From: Natronosalvus hydrolyticus
Lineage (GTDB): Archaea > Halobacteriota > Halobacteria > Halobacteriales > Natrialbaceae
NCBI GenBank assembly: GCA_025517525.1
Contig: JAOPJZ010000001.1
Location: forward strand, 1-64,000
Reading direction: 5' to 3'
DNA length: 64,000 bases
Below, piece by piece: positions 18,026-27,260 of this stretch. Both the position numbers and the translations under genes were made by a program. The notes below the pieces were generated by a model, which was not told the origin of the DNA, did no database searches, and was given only the letters and a program-made list of their open reading frames with translations. Positions within the stretch are counted from its first letter, which is position 1, and the number at the start of each line of letters is the position of its first letter.

Positions 18026-18034
18026 CCTTTTAGT
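18026..18034 (+). promoter_or_regulatory. TATA box of the second glutamate dehydrogenase
   Basis: CTTTTAGTA lies about 23-31 nt before the ATG at 18057, the usual place for the TATA box of a haloarchaeal leaderless transcript. This suggests the second dehydrogenase has its own promoter and is not only co-transcribed with the lyase. Confidence 0.45.
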
Positions 18035-18056
18035 ACACTCAAGAGAATAGCGCACC

Positions 18057-19313
18057 ATGTCCGGGAAGGCGAATCCGTTCGAGAGTCTCCAGTCACAAAT
18101 CGACAGCGCTGCTGTCCATCTCGATATCGAATCGGACGTGCTCGACCGTCTCAAACACCCCGAGCGCGTCCTCGAAACGAACCTCTCGATCGAACTCGAT
18201 GACGGGAGACTCGAGCGATTCAAGGCATTTCGCTCCCAGTTCAATGGTGACCGAGGCCCGTACAAGGGGGGAATTCGATACCATCCGGGGGTCACTCGCG
18301 ACGAAGTGAAGGCGCTCTCGGGGTGGATGGTCTACAAATGTGCGGTCGTGAACATCCCCTACGGGGGCGGAAAAGGCGGTATCGTTATCGATCCTGCGGA
18401 ATACTCTGCAAGCGAACTCGAGCGACTGACACGGGCGTTTGCGACTGAGCTGCGGCCATTTATTGGCGAAGATCGGGATATCCCTGCTCCGGACGTCAAC
18501 ACCGGTCAACGGGAGATGAACTGGATCAAAGACACGTACGAACTCCTCGAGAACACGACTGAACCGGGGGTTATCACGGGGAAAGCCATCGAATCCGGTG
18601 GGAGCGAGGGGCGTGTCGAAGCCACGGGGCGCTCGACGATGATCGCCGCTCGAGAGGCGTTCAACTATCTGGACAAACCGATCGAGGGTGCGAGGGTCGC
18701 TGTGCAGGGCTACGGAAACGCTGGCTGGATTGCAGCCAATCTGCTCGAAGAAATCGGGGCGACGGTCGTCGCCGTCTCGGACTCGAGTGGAGCCATCTAC
18801 GCCGAGGATGGCTTCGATACGGCAGCCGTCAAGTCGTTCAAAAACGAAACCGGTACCGTCTCCGACTACGAGGACGCCGACGAGGAGTTCACGAACGAGG
18901 ACCTCCTGACCCTCAATGTCGACCTGCTCGTTCCCGCTGCGCTCGAGAACGCCATCGATGGTGACCTCGCTGAAGATGTCGACGCCGATGTCATCGCCGA
19001 GGCCGCAAACGGTCCGCTGACTCCGGAAGCTGACGAGGTGCTGACCGAACGTGATGTTCACGTCATCCCGGACATTCTGGCCAACGCTGGCGGCGTCACC
19101 GTCTCGTACTTCGAGTGGGTCCAGAACCGACAGCGCTTCTACTGGAGCGAAGAACGCGTCAATGAGGAACTCGAGACGATCATCTGCAATGCCTTCGACG
19201 ACCTTACAAGCACGTACGAAGCCCACGACATCGAGAACTTCCGGACTGCGGCCTACGTCGTGGCGATCCAGCGAGTCGTCAATGCCTTCGAGGAAGGCGG
19301 TACCTTCCCCTGA
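18057..19313 (+). CDS. gdh: Glu/Leu/Phe/Val dehydrogenase, glutamate dehydrogenase type (second paralogue)
   Basis: The 418-residue paralogue of the gene at 15614 keeps [13 protein letters not shown], catalytic-lysine motif PYGGGKGGI, the dinucleotide loop [14 protein letters not shown] and [15 protein letters not shown]. The loop differs from that of the first copy ([10 protein letters not shown]), so cofactor use or direction may differ. It has its own TATA-like box. The gene is followed by an unusual repeat-rich spacer. Confidence 0.9.
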   Translation: MSGKANPFESLQSQIDSAAVHLDIESDVLDRLKHPERVLETNLSIELDDGRLERFKAFRSQFNGDRGPYKGGIRYHPGVTRDEVKALSGWMVYKCAVVNIPYGGGKGGIVIDPAEYSASELERLTRAFATELRPFIGEDRDIPAPDVNTGQREMNWIKDTYELLENTTEPGVITGKAIESGGSEGRVEATGRSTMIAAREAFNYLDKPIEGARVAVQGYGNAGWIAANLLEEIGATVVAVSDSSGAIYAEDGFDTAAVKSFKNETGTVSDYEDADEEFTNEDLLTLNVDLLVPAALENAIDGDLAEDVDADVIAEAANGPLTPEADEVLTERDVHVIPDILANAGGVTVSYFEWVQNRQRFYWSEERVNEELETIICNAFDDLTSTYEAHDIENFRTAAYVVAIQRVVNAFEEGGTFP

Positions 19314-19337
19314 GTAATCCGTCACGCATCGACGTAT

Positions 19338-19396
19338 GAGCCGAACCCGACAGCCGCTATCGGCTCTGTTCACACACTCGGGCTTGACGAACCACT
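19338..19396 (+). repeat. dispersed intergenic hairpin repeat, copy A
   Basis: Arms GAGCCGA (19338-19344) and TCGGCTC (19360-19366) flank a core that matches the copy at 46135-46171 at most positions (GAACCCGACA and CGCTATCGG are identical). The following GGCTTGACGAACCACT (19381-19396) is identical to 32515-32530. It lies 24 bp after the dehydrogenase stop codon. Confidence 0.7.
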
Positions 19397-19478
19397 GATA
19401 CGCTCTGTTGTAATTCTTTACCGGTGAGCGCTCGAACGGGGACAGCGCTCACCGGTAAAACGTTACAACGATCCGTAT
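19397..19478. repeat. long imperfect palindrome
   Basis: The core arms 19407-19432 and 19444-19469 pair over about 26 bp with only a short internal mismatched block, including a perfect TTACCGGTGAGCGCT / AGCGCTCACCGGTAA stem, around an 11-nt loop. Pairing extends outward with ATACG/CGTAT. It could be a transcription terminator for the upstream gene, a protein-binding site, or the core of a small mobile element. Confidence 0.75.
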
Positions 19479-19680
19479 GAGTCGGACTGAAAATCGATAT
19501 CGAGATCGATGTTCTCCTGCGTTCGGAGCTTTCGAACCTTCCTCCCTTTCAAACATTAATTGCAAGTGATATTGATACGACTCACACACCTACCGAGCAA
19601 ACAATTCTTCGGGTTGACAGTAGTTCACATGTGTCGACACCCTTTTGCTGTCTCGGGGCACAGATTCGGTCGACATTTAG

Positions 19681-20187
19681 ATGATCCGCGACCGTCTCGC
19701 TCTCTACCGTGATCGCGTTCGACGGGCGTTACTCGCGGCATTTCGAGAAGAACATACTCCACACGAGATTGCGCTGAGTTTTGCGATCGGCATTTTCATC
19801 ACGGCGATGCCCAGCGGTGGCCTCGGTATCGGGTTGTTTTTTCTGTTCGTCTACTGGTGGTCCTGGGTCAGTAAACCGGCAATCTTCGCGTCCGTCGCCG
19901 TCTTGAATCCGCTCATCAAACCATTAGTATATGTTGCGAGCTATCAGGTTGGTGCGTTTCTCTTTGGGACGGAACCGAGAGTTCCCTCGACACACAGTTC
20001 ACTCGAGACGATCATCACTATCGTCCAACTCGTGCTCATCGGCAATCTCATCATCGCACTGGTGCTTTCTGCCCTCAGTTACGTCACCGTCTTGCACCTG
20101 ACTCGTGCGCATCGTCAACAGGTTCACACGGACTCCGCTGGGTCCGCCTGGAGCAGTGTTTTGCTTTTCTTTCGACGACGAAAGTAA
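19681..20187 (+). CDS. DUF2062 family membrane protein
   Basis: The 168-residue integral membrane protein has the DUF2062 pattern: a basic N-terminal helix, then HEIALSFAIGIFITAMPSGGLG, a second hydrophobic pair (VLNPLIKPLVYVASYQVG) and a C-terminal helix pair. The family is widespread but not functionally defined; in bacteria it is sometimes fused to glycosyltransferases. It is followed closely by a convergent small membrane protein. Confidence 0.8.
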   Translation: MIRDRLALYRDRVRRALLAAFREEHTPHEIALSFAIGIFITAMPSGGLGIGLFFLFVYWWSWVSKPAIFASVAVLNPLIKPLVYVASYQVGAFLFGTEPRVPSTHSSLETIITIVQLVLIGNLIIALVLSALSYVTVLHLTRAHRQQVHTDSAGSAWSSVLLFFRRRK

Positions 20188-20191
20188 GTCG

Positions 20192-20407
20192 CTACAGGAC
20201 GGAAAACAGGATCAGTCCGAAGCCGATGAGCGTGATCAGGACACTTGATCCACGCATCACTCGCTCGCGGTCGGCGTCAGTAACCGCGTTATTATCGAGT
20301 GGCATCTTCCCTCGCTCTTTTTGTACTTCGACCATTTTCGGGGCCATCTGCAGGCCAATGACGCCGCTTGCGACCAACAGGGCACCGACGATAGCAAGCA
20401 AGCTCAT
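20192..20407 (-). CDS. small two-helix membrane protein
   Basis: This 71-residue protein has hydrophobic helices at the N-terminus (SLLAIVGALLVASGVIGLQM) and the C-terminus (SSVLITLIGFGLILFSVL) with a short charged loop between them (EVQKERGKMPLDNNAVTDAD). The start MSLLAIVG at 20407 is preferred to an upstream ATG that adds a basic, non-conserved tail. Function is unknown. It is convergent with the DUF2062 gene, with 4 bp between the stops. Confidence 0.6.
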   Translation of the reverse strand: MSLLAIVGALLVASGVIGLQMAPKMVEVQKERGKMPLDNNAVTDADRERVMRGSSVLITLIGFGLILFSVL

Positions 20408-20608
20408 CGTCGTTTCCTCCGCTCGGCGGCACCTCGTGTTCGATGCCGGTTTCCGGACAGCATATGCCATTGTTCTCGGGAGCGTTCAAAGACCTGCCGC
20501 CATCGCTGTCTCGAGGCTCCTGAGCTACAGTTGTCTGGCAAATTCCCTCGAGCGTGGTGGCGGCCGAAAACGGGAGCCATAAGTACGCGCAGCCAAACCC
20601 CTATCTAG

Positions 20609-22033
20609 ATGTCGCAGTCGCCGTTTTTGCCTCCCATCCGGACACGCCCACGGTTCGCAGCCACGTTGACGGCGACCGCACTGGGCGTGTACTTGCTGAT
20701 CATCGTCGGCGCGACAACCTCGATTACGGATGCTGCCGCGGCCTGTGGTACGTGGCCGGGCTGTGCAACACCGACTGCGCTGAGCCAGACCGAACTGGCG
20801 ATAGCGTGGGGACACCGCCTCGCTGCCGTCCTCGTGGGCGTTCTCCTCGTTGGGACGACGGCCATGGCTCTCCTGGGTGAGGTCACGCGTCGCGTAACAC
20901 TGGTTCTAGTCGCCGCTGTCGGCCTGTACACGGTGCAGGTTGGCGTCGGTGCCCTGACCGCACTCGGCGGTCCACAGGCCCTCGTCCCCGGTCTCCACCT
21001 CGCACTCGGCGTGGGTATCTTCACGCTCGTGATTCTCGCACTGGCATGGGACCTCGAGATCGCCACCGGGACCGATGACGACGCTATCGACAGTTCGCCC
21101 GAACCGATCGACCCGACCTCGAACGAAACGGCGCGCGTCGTTCCCGATGGTGGCCTCGAGCGTGCGAAACTCACCGCATTCGCGTATTTCAAAATGATGA
21201 AGCCACGGCTGATGTGGCTGCTGTGTCTGGTCGCCGCCGCGGGCATGGCACTGGCTGCGGGGCCCGACCTGAGTCGGTCGACTATCCTCGCTACTTTGGG
21301 TGGTGGGGTGCTCGCAATCGGTGCCTCGGGCACCTTCAACCACGTCCTCGAGCGAGACGTCGACCAGCGGATGTCCCGTACGGCCGACCGGCCGCTGGCG
21401 ACCGACCTGATTCCTGTCCGAAACGCGTTGCTGTTCGGCCTGTTCCTGACGGGTGCTTCGATGTCGGTGTTCCTGACGATCAACCTGCTTGCGGCCGCCC
21501 TCGGGTTCGTCGCTATCGTCTTTTACAGCGTTATCTACACGCTCGTCCTCAAACCCAACACGGTACAGAACACGGTACTGGGCGGCGCTGCTGGGGCGCT
21601 ACCGGCGCTCATCGGCTGGGCGGCCGTGACAAACGAAATCGGGCTTCCGGGCCTGGCTCTCGCCGCCCTGATCTTCCTCTGGACGCCAGCGCACTTTTAC
21701 AACCTGGCACTGGCCTATCAGGACGACTACGCTCGAGGCGGCTTCCCCATGTTGCCCGTCGTTCGCGGCGAAACCGTCACGCGAAAGCACATCCTGTACT
21801 ACATCGCGGCGACGCTCGTGGGTGCGACCGGGCTGGTCTGGCTCACCGACCTCGGCGCGCTGTATGCGGCCACAGTGGTCCTGTTCGGCGGGATCTTCCT
21901 CTGGTTTGCCGTCGACTTGCACTTCGAACAGACCGAACGCGCTGCGTTCCGTGCGTTCCACGCTTCGAACGCGTTCCTCGGGGCGGTGCTGGTCGCGATT
22001 CTGGTCGACGCACTCGTGCTCGCTGGCGTCTAA
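20609..22033 (+). CDS. ctaB: haem o synthase (protohaem farnesyltransferase) with CtaA/COX15-like N-terminal half
   Basis: The 474-residue polytopic membrane protein has two parts. Residues 1-150 resemble half of a haem A synthase (CtaA/COX15): CGTWPGC, GHRLAAVLVG and HLALG histidines. Residues 190-474 are a UbiA-type prenyltransferase with NHVLERDVDQRMSRTADRPL and the second Asp motif YQDDYARGGFPMLPV, the signature of CtaB. It should farnesylate protohaem to make haem o for terminal oxidases. This fusion is known in haloarchaea. A short linker rich in Asp and Glu joins the halves. Confidence 0.9.
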   Translation: MSQSPFLPPIRTRPRFAATLTATALGVYLLIIVGATTSITDAAAACGTWPGCATPTALSQTELAIAWGHRLAAVLVGVLLVGTTAMALLGEVTRRVTLVLVAAVGLYTVQVGVGALTALGGPQALVPGLHLALGVGIFTLVILALAWDLEIATGTDDDAIDSSPEPIDPTSNETARVVPDGGLERAKLTAFAYFKMMKPRLMWLLCLVAAAGMALAAGPDLSRSTILATLGGGVLAIGASGTFNHVLERDVDQRMSRTADRPLATDLIPVRNALLFGLFLTGASMSVFLTINLLAAALGFVAIVFYSVIYTLVLKPNTVQNTVLGGAAGALPALIGWAAVTNEIGLPGLALAALIFLWTPAHFYNLALAYQDDYARGGFPMLPVVRGETVTRKHILYYIAATLVGATGLVWLTDLGALYAATVVLFGGIFLWFAVDLHFEQTERAAFRAFHASNAFLGAVLVAILVDALVLAGV

Positions 22034-22230
22034 CGGGTTCTCTCTGGTTCGATCGACTTCGTTATCGAGCGTCGTCGATCCGCTTGAACTACGACCGATC
22101 GAGTTCAACGTCTACCGCGCCTACGTTTTCTTCGGCTGGTACGTGGTTCGGGCGCCGACGATGGGTACGCACGCGAATCGATCCTGATCCATAGTACAGG
22201 TCGAGGTACTCGGTGACGAGTCGTCGAGCG
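22034..22230. other. short convergent intergenic region
   Basis: These 197 bp separate ctaB from a convergent oxidoreductase. A stretch near 22078-22187 reads as coding-like in one plus frame (VYRAYVFFGWYVVRAPTMG) but has no ATG, GTG or TTG start, so no gene is called. An inverted repeat around 22210-22234 (CGGTGACG.. with CGTCACCG) may end transcription from one side. Confidence 0.35.
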
Positions 22231-23187
22231 TCACCGAATCTGGGGCAACACCTCTCTTTCGTAGAACTCGAGGGCCGGTTCCTCGTCGGTGCCGATCTGG
22301 TGGACGTAGATGTGATCGAAGCCCGCGTCGACCGCCTGCTGTAGCGAGTCGAGGTGGGCGTCCGGATCCGGATCGGTCACTGTCGAACCGGCTGCGATAT
22401 CTTCTTTCTCGACCAGTTGGGTCGCCTGCTCGAAGTGCGCCGGCGTCGCCAGTTCCTGGCTCAATTCGCCAGGGAGCGCCCCGTTCGGCCACTGTTCGTA
22501 GACGGTGTCGATCGCCTCGTCTTCGGTTTCGGCGTAACAGACGTCCAGTTGGGTGTACGTCGGTCCGTCGCCACCGCTGTCCTGGTAGGGCTCGATGACG
22601 GATTCCTGGGGACCGACGGTCCAGAGCCCATCTCCTTCGGTAGCGGCCATGCGGGCAGTCATCGGACCGAACGCCGAGACGACGATATCCGGAACCGTCT
22701 CGGGGACGGTGAACAGTTTCGCGTTCTCGACCGTGTAATGATTGCCGTGATAGCTTACGTTCTCGCCGGTCCAGAGTTCGCGCATGACGGCCATCGATTC
22801 CTCGAGCATCTCGAGGCGAACGGGGTGTTCAGGCCAGCGCTCGCCGACGACGTGTTCGTTCAGGTTCTCGCCCGTGCCGACCCCGAACGTGAACCGCCCG
22901 TCGGCCATCACCTGTACCGTCGCGACGGCGTGGGCCACGTTAACAGGGTGGATGCGAATGATCGGGCAGGTGACGCCGACGCCGATTTCGATGTCGTCGG
23001 TCGCTCGAGCGATCGCGCCGAGCGTACTCCAGACGAAGGGTGACTCCCCCTGTGCGGAGATCCTGGGGTGGAAGTGATCCGAAATGGAGATGAAGTCGAA
23101 CCCTGCTTCCTCGGCCTGAACCGCGAGGTCGACGAGTCGATTCGGGCCGTGTTCTTCGCTCGAGAGCGTGTAGCCGAATTTGACCAT
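22231..23187 (-). CDS. F420-dependent LLM-class oxidoreductase (TIGR03557-like)
   Basis: The 318-residue protein has the luciferase-like monooxygenase fold of F420-dependent glucose-6-phosphate dehydrogenase relatives: MVKFGYTLSSEEHGPNRLV, FDFISISDHFHPRI, FGVGTGENLNEHVVGERWP and DIVVSAFGPMTARMAA. Archaeal members of TIGR03557 often act on substrates other than sugar phosphate. The cofactor is inferred from family and from haloarchaeal use of F420. It is monocistronic. Confidence 0.85.
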   Translation of the reverse strand: MVKFGYTLSSEEHGPNRLVDLAVQAEEAGFDFISISDHFHPRISAQGESPFVWSTLGAIARATDDIEIGVGVTCPIIRIHPVNVAHAVATVQVMADGRFTFGVGTGENLNEHVVGERWPEHPVRLEMLEESMAVMRELWTGENVSYHGNHYTVENAKLFTVPETVPDIVVSAFGPMTARMAATEGDGLWTVGPQESVIEPYQDSGGDGPTYTQLDVCYAETEDEAIDTVYEQWPNGALPGELSQELATPAHFEQATQLVEKEDIAAGSTVTDPDPDAHLDSLQQAVDAGFDHIYVHQIGTDEEPALEFYEREVLPQIR

Positions 23188-23290
23188 GGGTGATCATCTA
23201 CGGTGACGCGAGTAGTTTGGTGACTTGCATGTGCTACCACGAGACGGAACCGGGCATCGTCTGTGTGACTCCCGTCAAAACGAGGCTCTC

Positions 23291-25069
23291 CTATTCGGCG
23301 TGTTGCCAGACGGCACCTGCGGAACCCGCTAGCACCCAGGTCCCGTCTGCATCGCTTCGTTCGGCACCGTCACCGACGGTGAACAACCGGTCTGCGTCCG
23401 CCTCGAGGGTCAGACTGGACGGCTGCTCGCCGCGGTTGATCGCGACGGTGAGCGTCCGCGTGTTTCCGTTGTCGAGCTCGAACAGCCGTCGATACACGAG
23501 CAGGTCCGCCGTACACTCTTCCTGGACGAATCGACACCGGCCGCGTCTGAGCGCACGGTGATCGTGGCGCAACTGAATGAGTTGCGAGACGAACGCTCGG
23601 AGGTCGCGATTCTGTTTCGTCTCGTCCCAGATCATCGTGCGTCGGCAGTCCGGGTCGTGACCGCCCGTCATGCCGATCTCGTCGCCGTAATAGATACACG
23701 GCGTTCCCGGGGAGGTGAGTTGCAAGAAAAACGCCAGCCGTAGCCGTTGTTCGTCGCCGTCACAGCGATGGAGCATTCGCGGGGTGTCGTGGCTGCTCAA
23801 CAGGTTGAACAGCACTTCGTTGACCTGTTCGGGATACCGCACCTGGAACTGGGTGTTCTTTTCGGCGAAGGTACTGGCGTCGATGTCGTCGGTCGCGAGG
23901 AAGTCGTAGGCGGTGTAGCTGAACGGGTAGTTCATCACCGAATCGAACTGGTCGCCCCGGAGCCAGGCACTCGAGTCGTGCCAGATCTCACCGAGGATGT
24001 ACGCCTCCGGTTTGATCGCTTTGACCGCCTGGCGCATCTCTCGCCAGAACTGGTGGTCGACCTCGTTTGCCACGTCGAGTCGCCAGCCGTCGATGTCTGC
24101 GACCTCGATCCAGTGGGTGGCGACCTCGAGCAAGTAGGATTTTACCTCCGGGTTTTCGGTGTTGAGCTTCGGCATGTAGGGTTCGAACGCGAACGCATCG
24201 TAGCTGGGTTTCGGTTCGAACTCGATGGGGAACTCCCGGATGTGGAACCAGTCGGCGTACTCGGAGTCTTCGCCGTGTTCGAGTACGTCCTGAAACGGCT
24301 CGAACTGCCTGCCACAGTGGTTGAAAACGGCATCGAGCATGACGCGAATGTCACGCTCGTGGGCTGCATCGACCAGCGCTTTGAGGGTTTCTTCGTCGCC
24401 GAAGTGAGGGTCTATGGTGTGATAATCCGTCGTGTTGTACTTGTGATTCGAGGTTGACTCGAAAACGGGCGTCAGATACAGCGCGGTCACGCCGAGATCG
24501 TCAATGTACTCGAGGTTGTCGATGATACCCTGAATATCACCGCCGAAGAAGTTATTTCGTTTTGGTTGGTCGCCCCAGTCTTCGACGTCTTCGGGGTCGA
24601 GGTCGGGATTGCCGTTGGCGAATCGCTCGGGAAAAATCTGATAGAAGACGGCGTCGTTCGCCCATTCGGGTGGATCGTTGATATCGGCGGGATTGACGAA
24701 CGGATACTCGAAAAAGTGTAACGTGCCGTTTTCTTCCCGTTCGGGCACTGAACCAGTTACCGGTTCGAACCCCCACTCGGTGAACCACAGCGATTCGTCT
24801 TCGGCCTCGAGTTCGAACACATAACACAGACGTCGGTAGGGAGGGATTGCCGTTGCTTGCCAGTAATCGAACGTCTCGTCGTGACCGAGACGCTCCATCG
24901 AAACGCGTTTGGCGCTGTCTGGCCAGTCGTACTTGTCGCCGTAGAGCAGCGTCACGTCCTCGAGGTCGCCGCGTTCGGTGCGGAGTCTAACGTGGACGGT
25001 CGACTCGTCGTACGCGTAGGCGTAGTTACTCTTTGGGCGGTGGTGGACGGCTGCTCGAGAGATTGGCAT
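23291..25069 (-). CDS. GH13 glycosidase, cyclomaltodextrinase / neopullulanase type
   Basis: The 592-residue enzyme has an N-terminal carbohydrate-binding-like domain (about 1-120), typical of the maltogenic/cyclomaltodextrinase subfamily, a catalytic barrel and a C-terminal beta domain. The catalytic triad is D332 (DGWRLDVANEV), E361 (YILGEIWHD) and D428 (LSSHDTPR); VMLDAVFNHCG is also present. It lacks a signal peptide, so it should cleave imported maltodextrins in the cytoplasm. It follows malG by 114 bp on the same strand and is part of the malto-oligosaccharide locus. Confidence 0.9.
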   Translation of the reverse strand: MPISRAAVHHRPKSNYAYAYDESTVHVRLRTERGDLEDVTLLYGDKYDWPDSAKRVSMERLGHDETFDYWQATAIPPYRRLCYVFELEAEDESLWFTEWGFEPVTGSVPEREENGTLHFFEYPFVNPADINDPPEWANDAVFYQIFPERFANGNPDLDPEDVEDWGDQPKRNNFFGGDIQGIIDNLEYIDDLGVTALYLTPVFESTSNHKYNTTDYHTIDPHFGDEETLKALVDAAHERDIRVMLDAVFNHCGRQFEPFQDVLEHGEDSEYADWFHIREFPIEFEPKPSYDAFAFEPYMPKLNTENPEVKSYLLEVATHWIEVADIDGWRLDVANEVDHQFWREMRQAVKAIKPEAYILGEIWHDSSAWLRGDQFDSVMNYPFSYTAYDFLATDDIDASTFAEKNTQFQVRYPEQVNEVLFNLLSSHDTPRMLHRCDGDEQRLRLAFFLQLTSPGTPCIYYGDEIGMTGGHDPDCRRTMIWDETKQNRDLRAFVSQLIQLRHDHRALRRGRCRFVQEECTADLLVYRRLFELDNGNTRTLTVAINRGEQPSSLTLEADADRLFTVGDGAERSDADGTWVLAGSAGAVWQHAE

Positions 25070-25183
25070 ATCTAAATCGCACACTACAGACGGGGTTATA
25101 TCTGTTGGCTGTGGCAGGTCAGAAACAGAGAAACCGCACGCTCAACGGTGTGGTTCGATAGAAGAACGCTGGTTTCGAGGCGG

Positions 25184-26257
25184 TTATCCTTCGACGCCGC
25201 CGAAGGAGAGACCGGCCTCGATATAGCGCTGGGCGAACAGGTAGACGAAGACAATCGGTGACGCATACACCAGCGCGAACGCCGAGAACTGCCCCCACGG
25301 CACCGAGTAGGTGTCGACCAGCATGAACAGGCCGACCGGGAGCGTGTAGTTCTCGGGGCGCAACACTAGCTGTGCTACGATGAACTCCATCCAGCCGGTG
25401 AGGAAGATGAAGATGAGGATGGTCGCCAGACCGGGCTTGGCCAGCGGCAAGACGACTTCCCAGGCGACACGGAAGGGGGATGCACCGTCCATAATCGCGG
25501 CCTCTTCGTAAGAGACCGGTATCGAGTCCATATACGTCTTCAACAGCCAGGTGTTAAACGGCACGGCAAGCGCTGCGTAGTAGACCGCAAGCACTAGCCG
25601 GTTGTTCGCGACACCGAAGCTCACGAAGATCGTATACAGGGCGATCAACCCGGCGATACCGAGCCCACCGCCGACCTGCGTAAACAGGATGTAACCGTAC
25701 AACAGCTTCATGCGGCCGGCGAACTGCCGTCGCGAGAGCGCATAGGACGCCGGGATGACGACCGACAGCGCGATGACGACGGTGAAGAAGCCGACAACCA
25801 TGCTGTTGACGAAGTATCGTGGGAAGTTCGACGTCGAATCCACGTACGGACTCGAGTCGAAGAACACGATTCGCGGCCAGGAGAGGAAGAACTCTCCGAG
25901 GAACGGAATGCTGATTCCGACGATCTTCGCGGGGATAGCGATGTCGCCGATCACCCAGATGAAGGCTTCGAAGTTGATCTGGGTCGGAATCAGGCCCGCG
26001 CTGTCGGTCGAGTACAGGGTCGCTCCTTCGCCCTGGAGGGCGATCAGGAGGATCCAGTAGACGGGTAACAACAGCACGAAGACGAACGCGAAGACGGCAA
26101 GCGTCGACAGTGCCGTTTTGGCGACGTCTTTGGGATCGATGATCCCGCGTTGTATCCCCTCGATGGTGTACTCGACTTCCGCGCGCCACTCTCGAGGTTT
26201 GTTGATAGCCGTCGAAAGGTCCTTTTTGAGTTTCTTGCCGACAATATCTCCCAACAT
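25184..26257 (-). CDS. maltodextrin ABC transporter permease (MalG type)
   Basis: The 357-residue inner-membrane permease has about six helices and the cytoplasmic EAA motif EEAAIMDGASPFRVAWEVVLPLAKPG, typical of sugar ABC transporters. An N-terminal soluble extension of about 55 residues and a loop of about 70 residues between the first helices are present. It overlaps malF by one base (TAATG), indicating coupled translation. With the MalF-type permease it should form the channel for the binding protein at 27261. Confidence 0.9.
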   Translation of the reverse strand: MLGDIVGKKLKKDLSTAINKPREWRAEVEYTIEGIQRGIIDPKDVAKTALSTLAVFAFVFVLLLPVYWILLIALQGEGATLYSTDSAGLIPTQINFEAFIWVIGDIAIPAKIVGISIPFLGEFFLSWPRIVFFDSSPYVDSTSNFPRYFVNSMVVGFFTVVIALSVVIPASYALSRRQFAGRMKLLYGYILFTQVGGGLGIAGLIALYTIFVSFGVANNRLVLAVYYAALAVPFNTWLLKTYMDSIPVSYEEAAIMDGASPFRVAWEVVLPLAKPGLATILIFIFLTGWMEFIVAQLVLRPENYTLPVGLFMLVDTYSVPWGQFSAFALVYASPIVFVYLFAQRYIEAGLSFGGVEG

Positions 26258-27249
26258 TAGTTGTTCACCCCTTCTGCGAGTTCGCCTTTCCAGACGGCGA
26301 CCAGCATGAACATCGCGATAAACAGGACTGCTGTCAACATGATCGCGGCACCGGCACCGTACTGGTTGAAGTTGAACGCTTCACGGTAGCCGTACAGGAT
26401 GATGAGTTCGTTATCACGACCTGGTCCCCCTCGGTTGAACACGTAAGGGATCAGGAATTGCTGGAACGACGCGGCAGCAGTCAGGATACCGGCGAACATC
26501 ACTGGTCGCTTGATCGCCGGTGCGGTTACCGCACGGAACCGACTGAAGTAGCCGGCTCCGTCGACTTTTGCGGCGTCGATAAGTTCCTCGGGAACGGCCT
26601 GGAGTGCGCTCACGGTGATGATCACCATGAACGGATACGCCAGCCACATCTCCGTGATGAGATAGGTTGTGAACGCAAGCCATCGGTCGGTAAAGAACGC
26701 CTGTGGGGTGAATCCGAGCCAGATGAGGAACTGGTTCGCCAGGCCGAATCGTGCAGAGCTAAAGACCCCGCTCCAGATCGTGATGGTGAAAATCGGTGGG
26801 AGCGCCCACGGGATGATCACGACAGATCGGAGGTAGCGTTTGCCGCGGATCCGATCGCTCGTTAGTACCATCGCGAGGGCGATACCGAACGCGACTTTCA
26901 GGCCAACACTGGCAACGACGAACAGCCAGGTAACGCCAATCGAGTTCCAGAAGGCCGGATCGGAGAGGACCTCGACGTAGTTGGCAATCGGCAACTGGAG
27001 TCCGAGGACCTCGGTAAAGACGAACTGTTCGTCGCCACGGAGCCCGTCACCGGCGAACACGTTCGTGGGCTGTGCGTTTGTCAACGACAGGTAGAACGTG
27101 TATGCCAGCGGGAAGAACATGAAGATGGAGAACAAAAGCAGGCCCGGCAAGACGAGTAAGCCAGCCCCATTTCGCTCCATCCACTCGTTAACGCGCCCTG
27201 GCAACAGCTCTTCGTAGCGCTTGCGCGATTCGGCTGAAGAAAGACTCAT
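26257..27249 (-). CDS. maltodextrin ABC transporter permease (MalF type)
   Basis: This 330-residue permease has about six helices and the EAA loop EELIDAAKVDGAGYFSRFRAVTAPAIKRP, characteristic of the binding-protein-dependent sugar permease family. It begins 11 bp after the binding protein gene and overlaps malG by one base, so it sits in the middle of a transport operon. The substrate is inferred to be malto-oligosaccharide because of neighbouring GH13 and GH15 genes. Confidence 0.9.
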   Translation of the reverse strand: MSLSSAESRKRYEELLPGRVNEWMERNGAGLLVLPGLLLFSIFMFFPLAYTFYLSLTNAQPTNVFAGDGLRGDEQFVFTEVLGLQLPIANYVEVLSDPAFWNSIGVTWLFVVASVGLKVAFGIALAMVLTSDRIRGKRYLRSVVIIPWALPPIFTITIWSGVFSSARFGLANQFLIWLGFTPQAFFTDRWLAFTTYLITEMWLAYPFMVIITVSALQAVPEELIDAAKVDGAGYFSRFRAVTAPAIKRPVMFAGILTAAASFQQFLIPYVFNRGGPGRDNELIILYGYREAFNFNQYGAGAAIMLTAVLFIAMFMLVAVWKGELAEGVNN

Positions 27250-27260
27250 TGGTTAGGTGT

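Larger units (their letters stand above)
19314..19680. other. repeat- and hairpin-rich intergenic region
   Basis: This 367-bp region contains a dispersed hairpin repeat (19338-19396) and directly after it a long imperfect palindrome (19397-19478), listed separately. The remainder (about 19480-19680) is AT-rich (CAAACATTAATTGCAAGTG near 19550) and probably holds the promoter of the DUF2062 gene, which starts at 19681. Confidence 0.6.

Noticed and set aside
18093-19373. 426-residue minus-strand frame over the second dehydrogenase
   Set aside because: Antisense shadow of a well-supported gene; its Asp/Val-rich composition mirrors the complementary codons.
22078-22187. Coding-like stretch VYRAYVFFGWYVVRAP after ctaB
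   Set aside because: No usable start codon and no recognisable family; may be a remnant.
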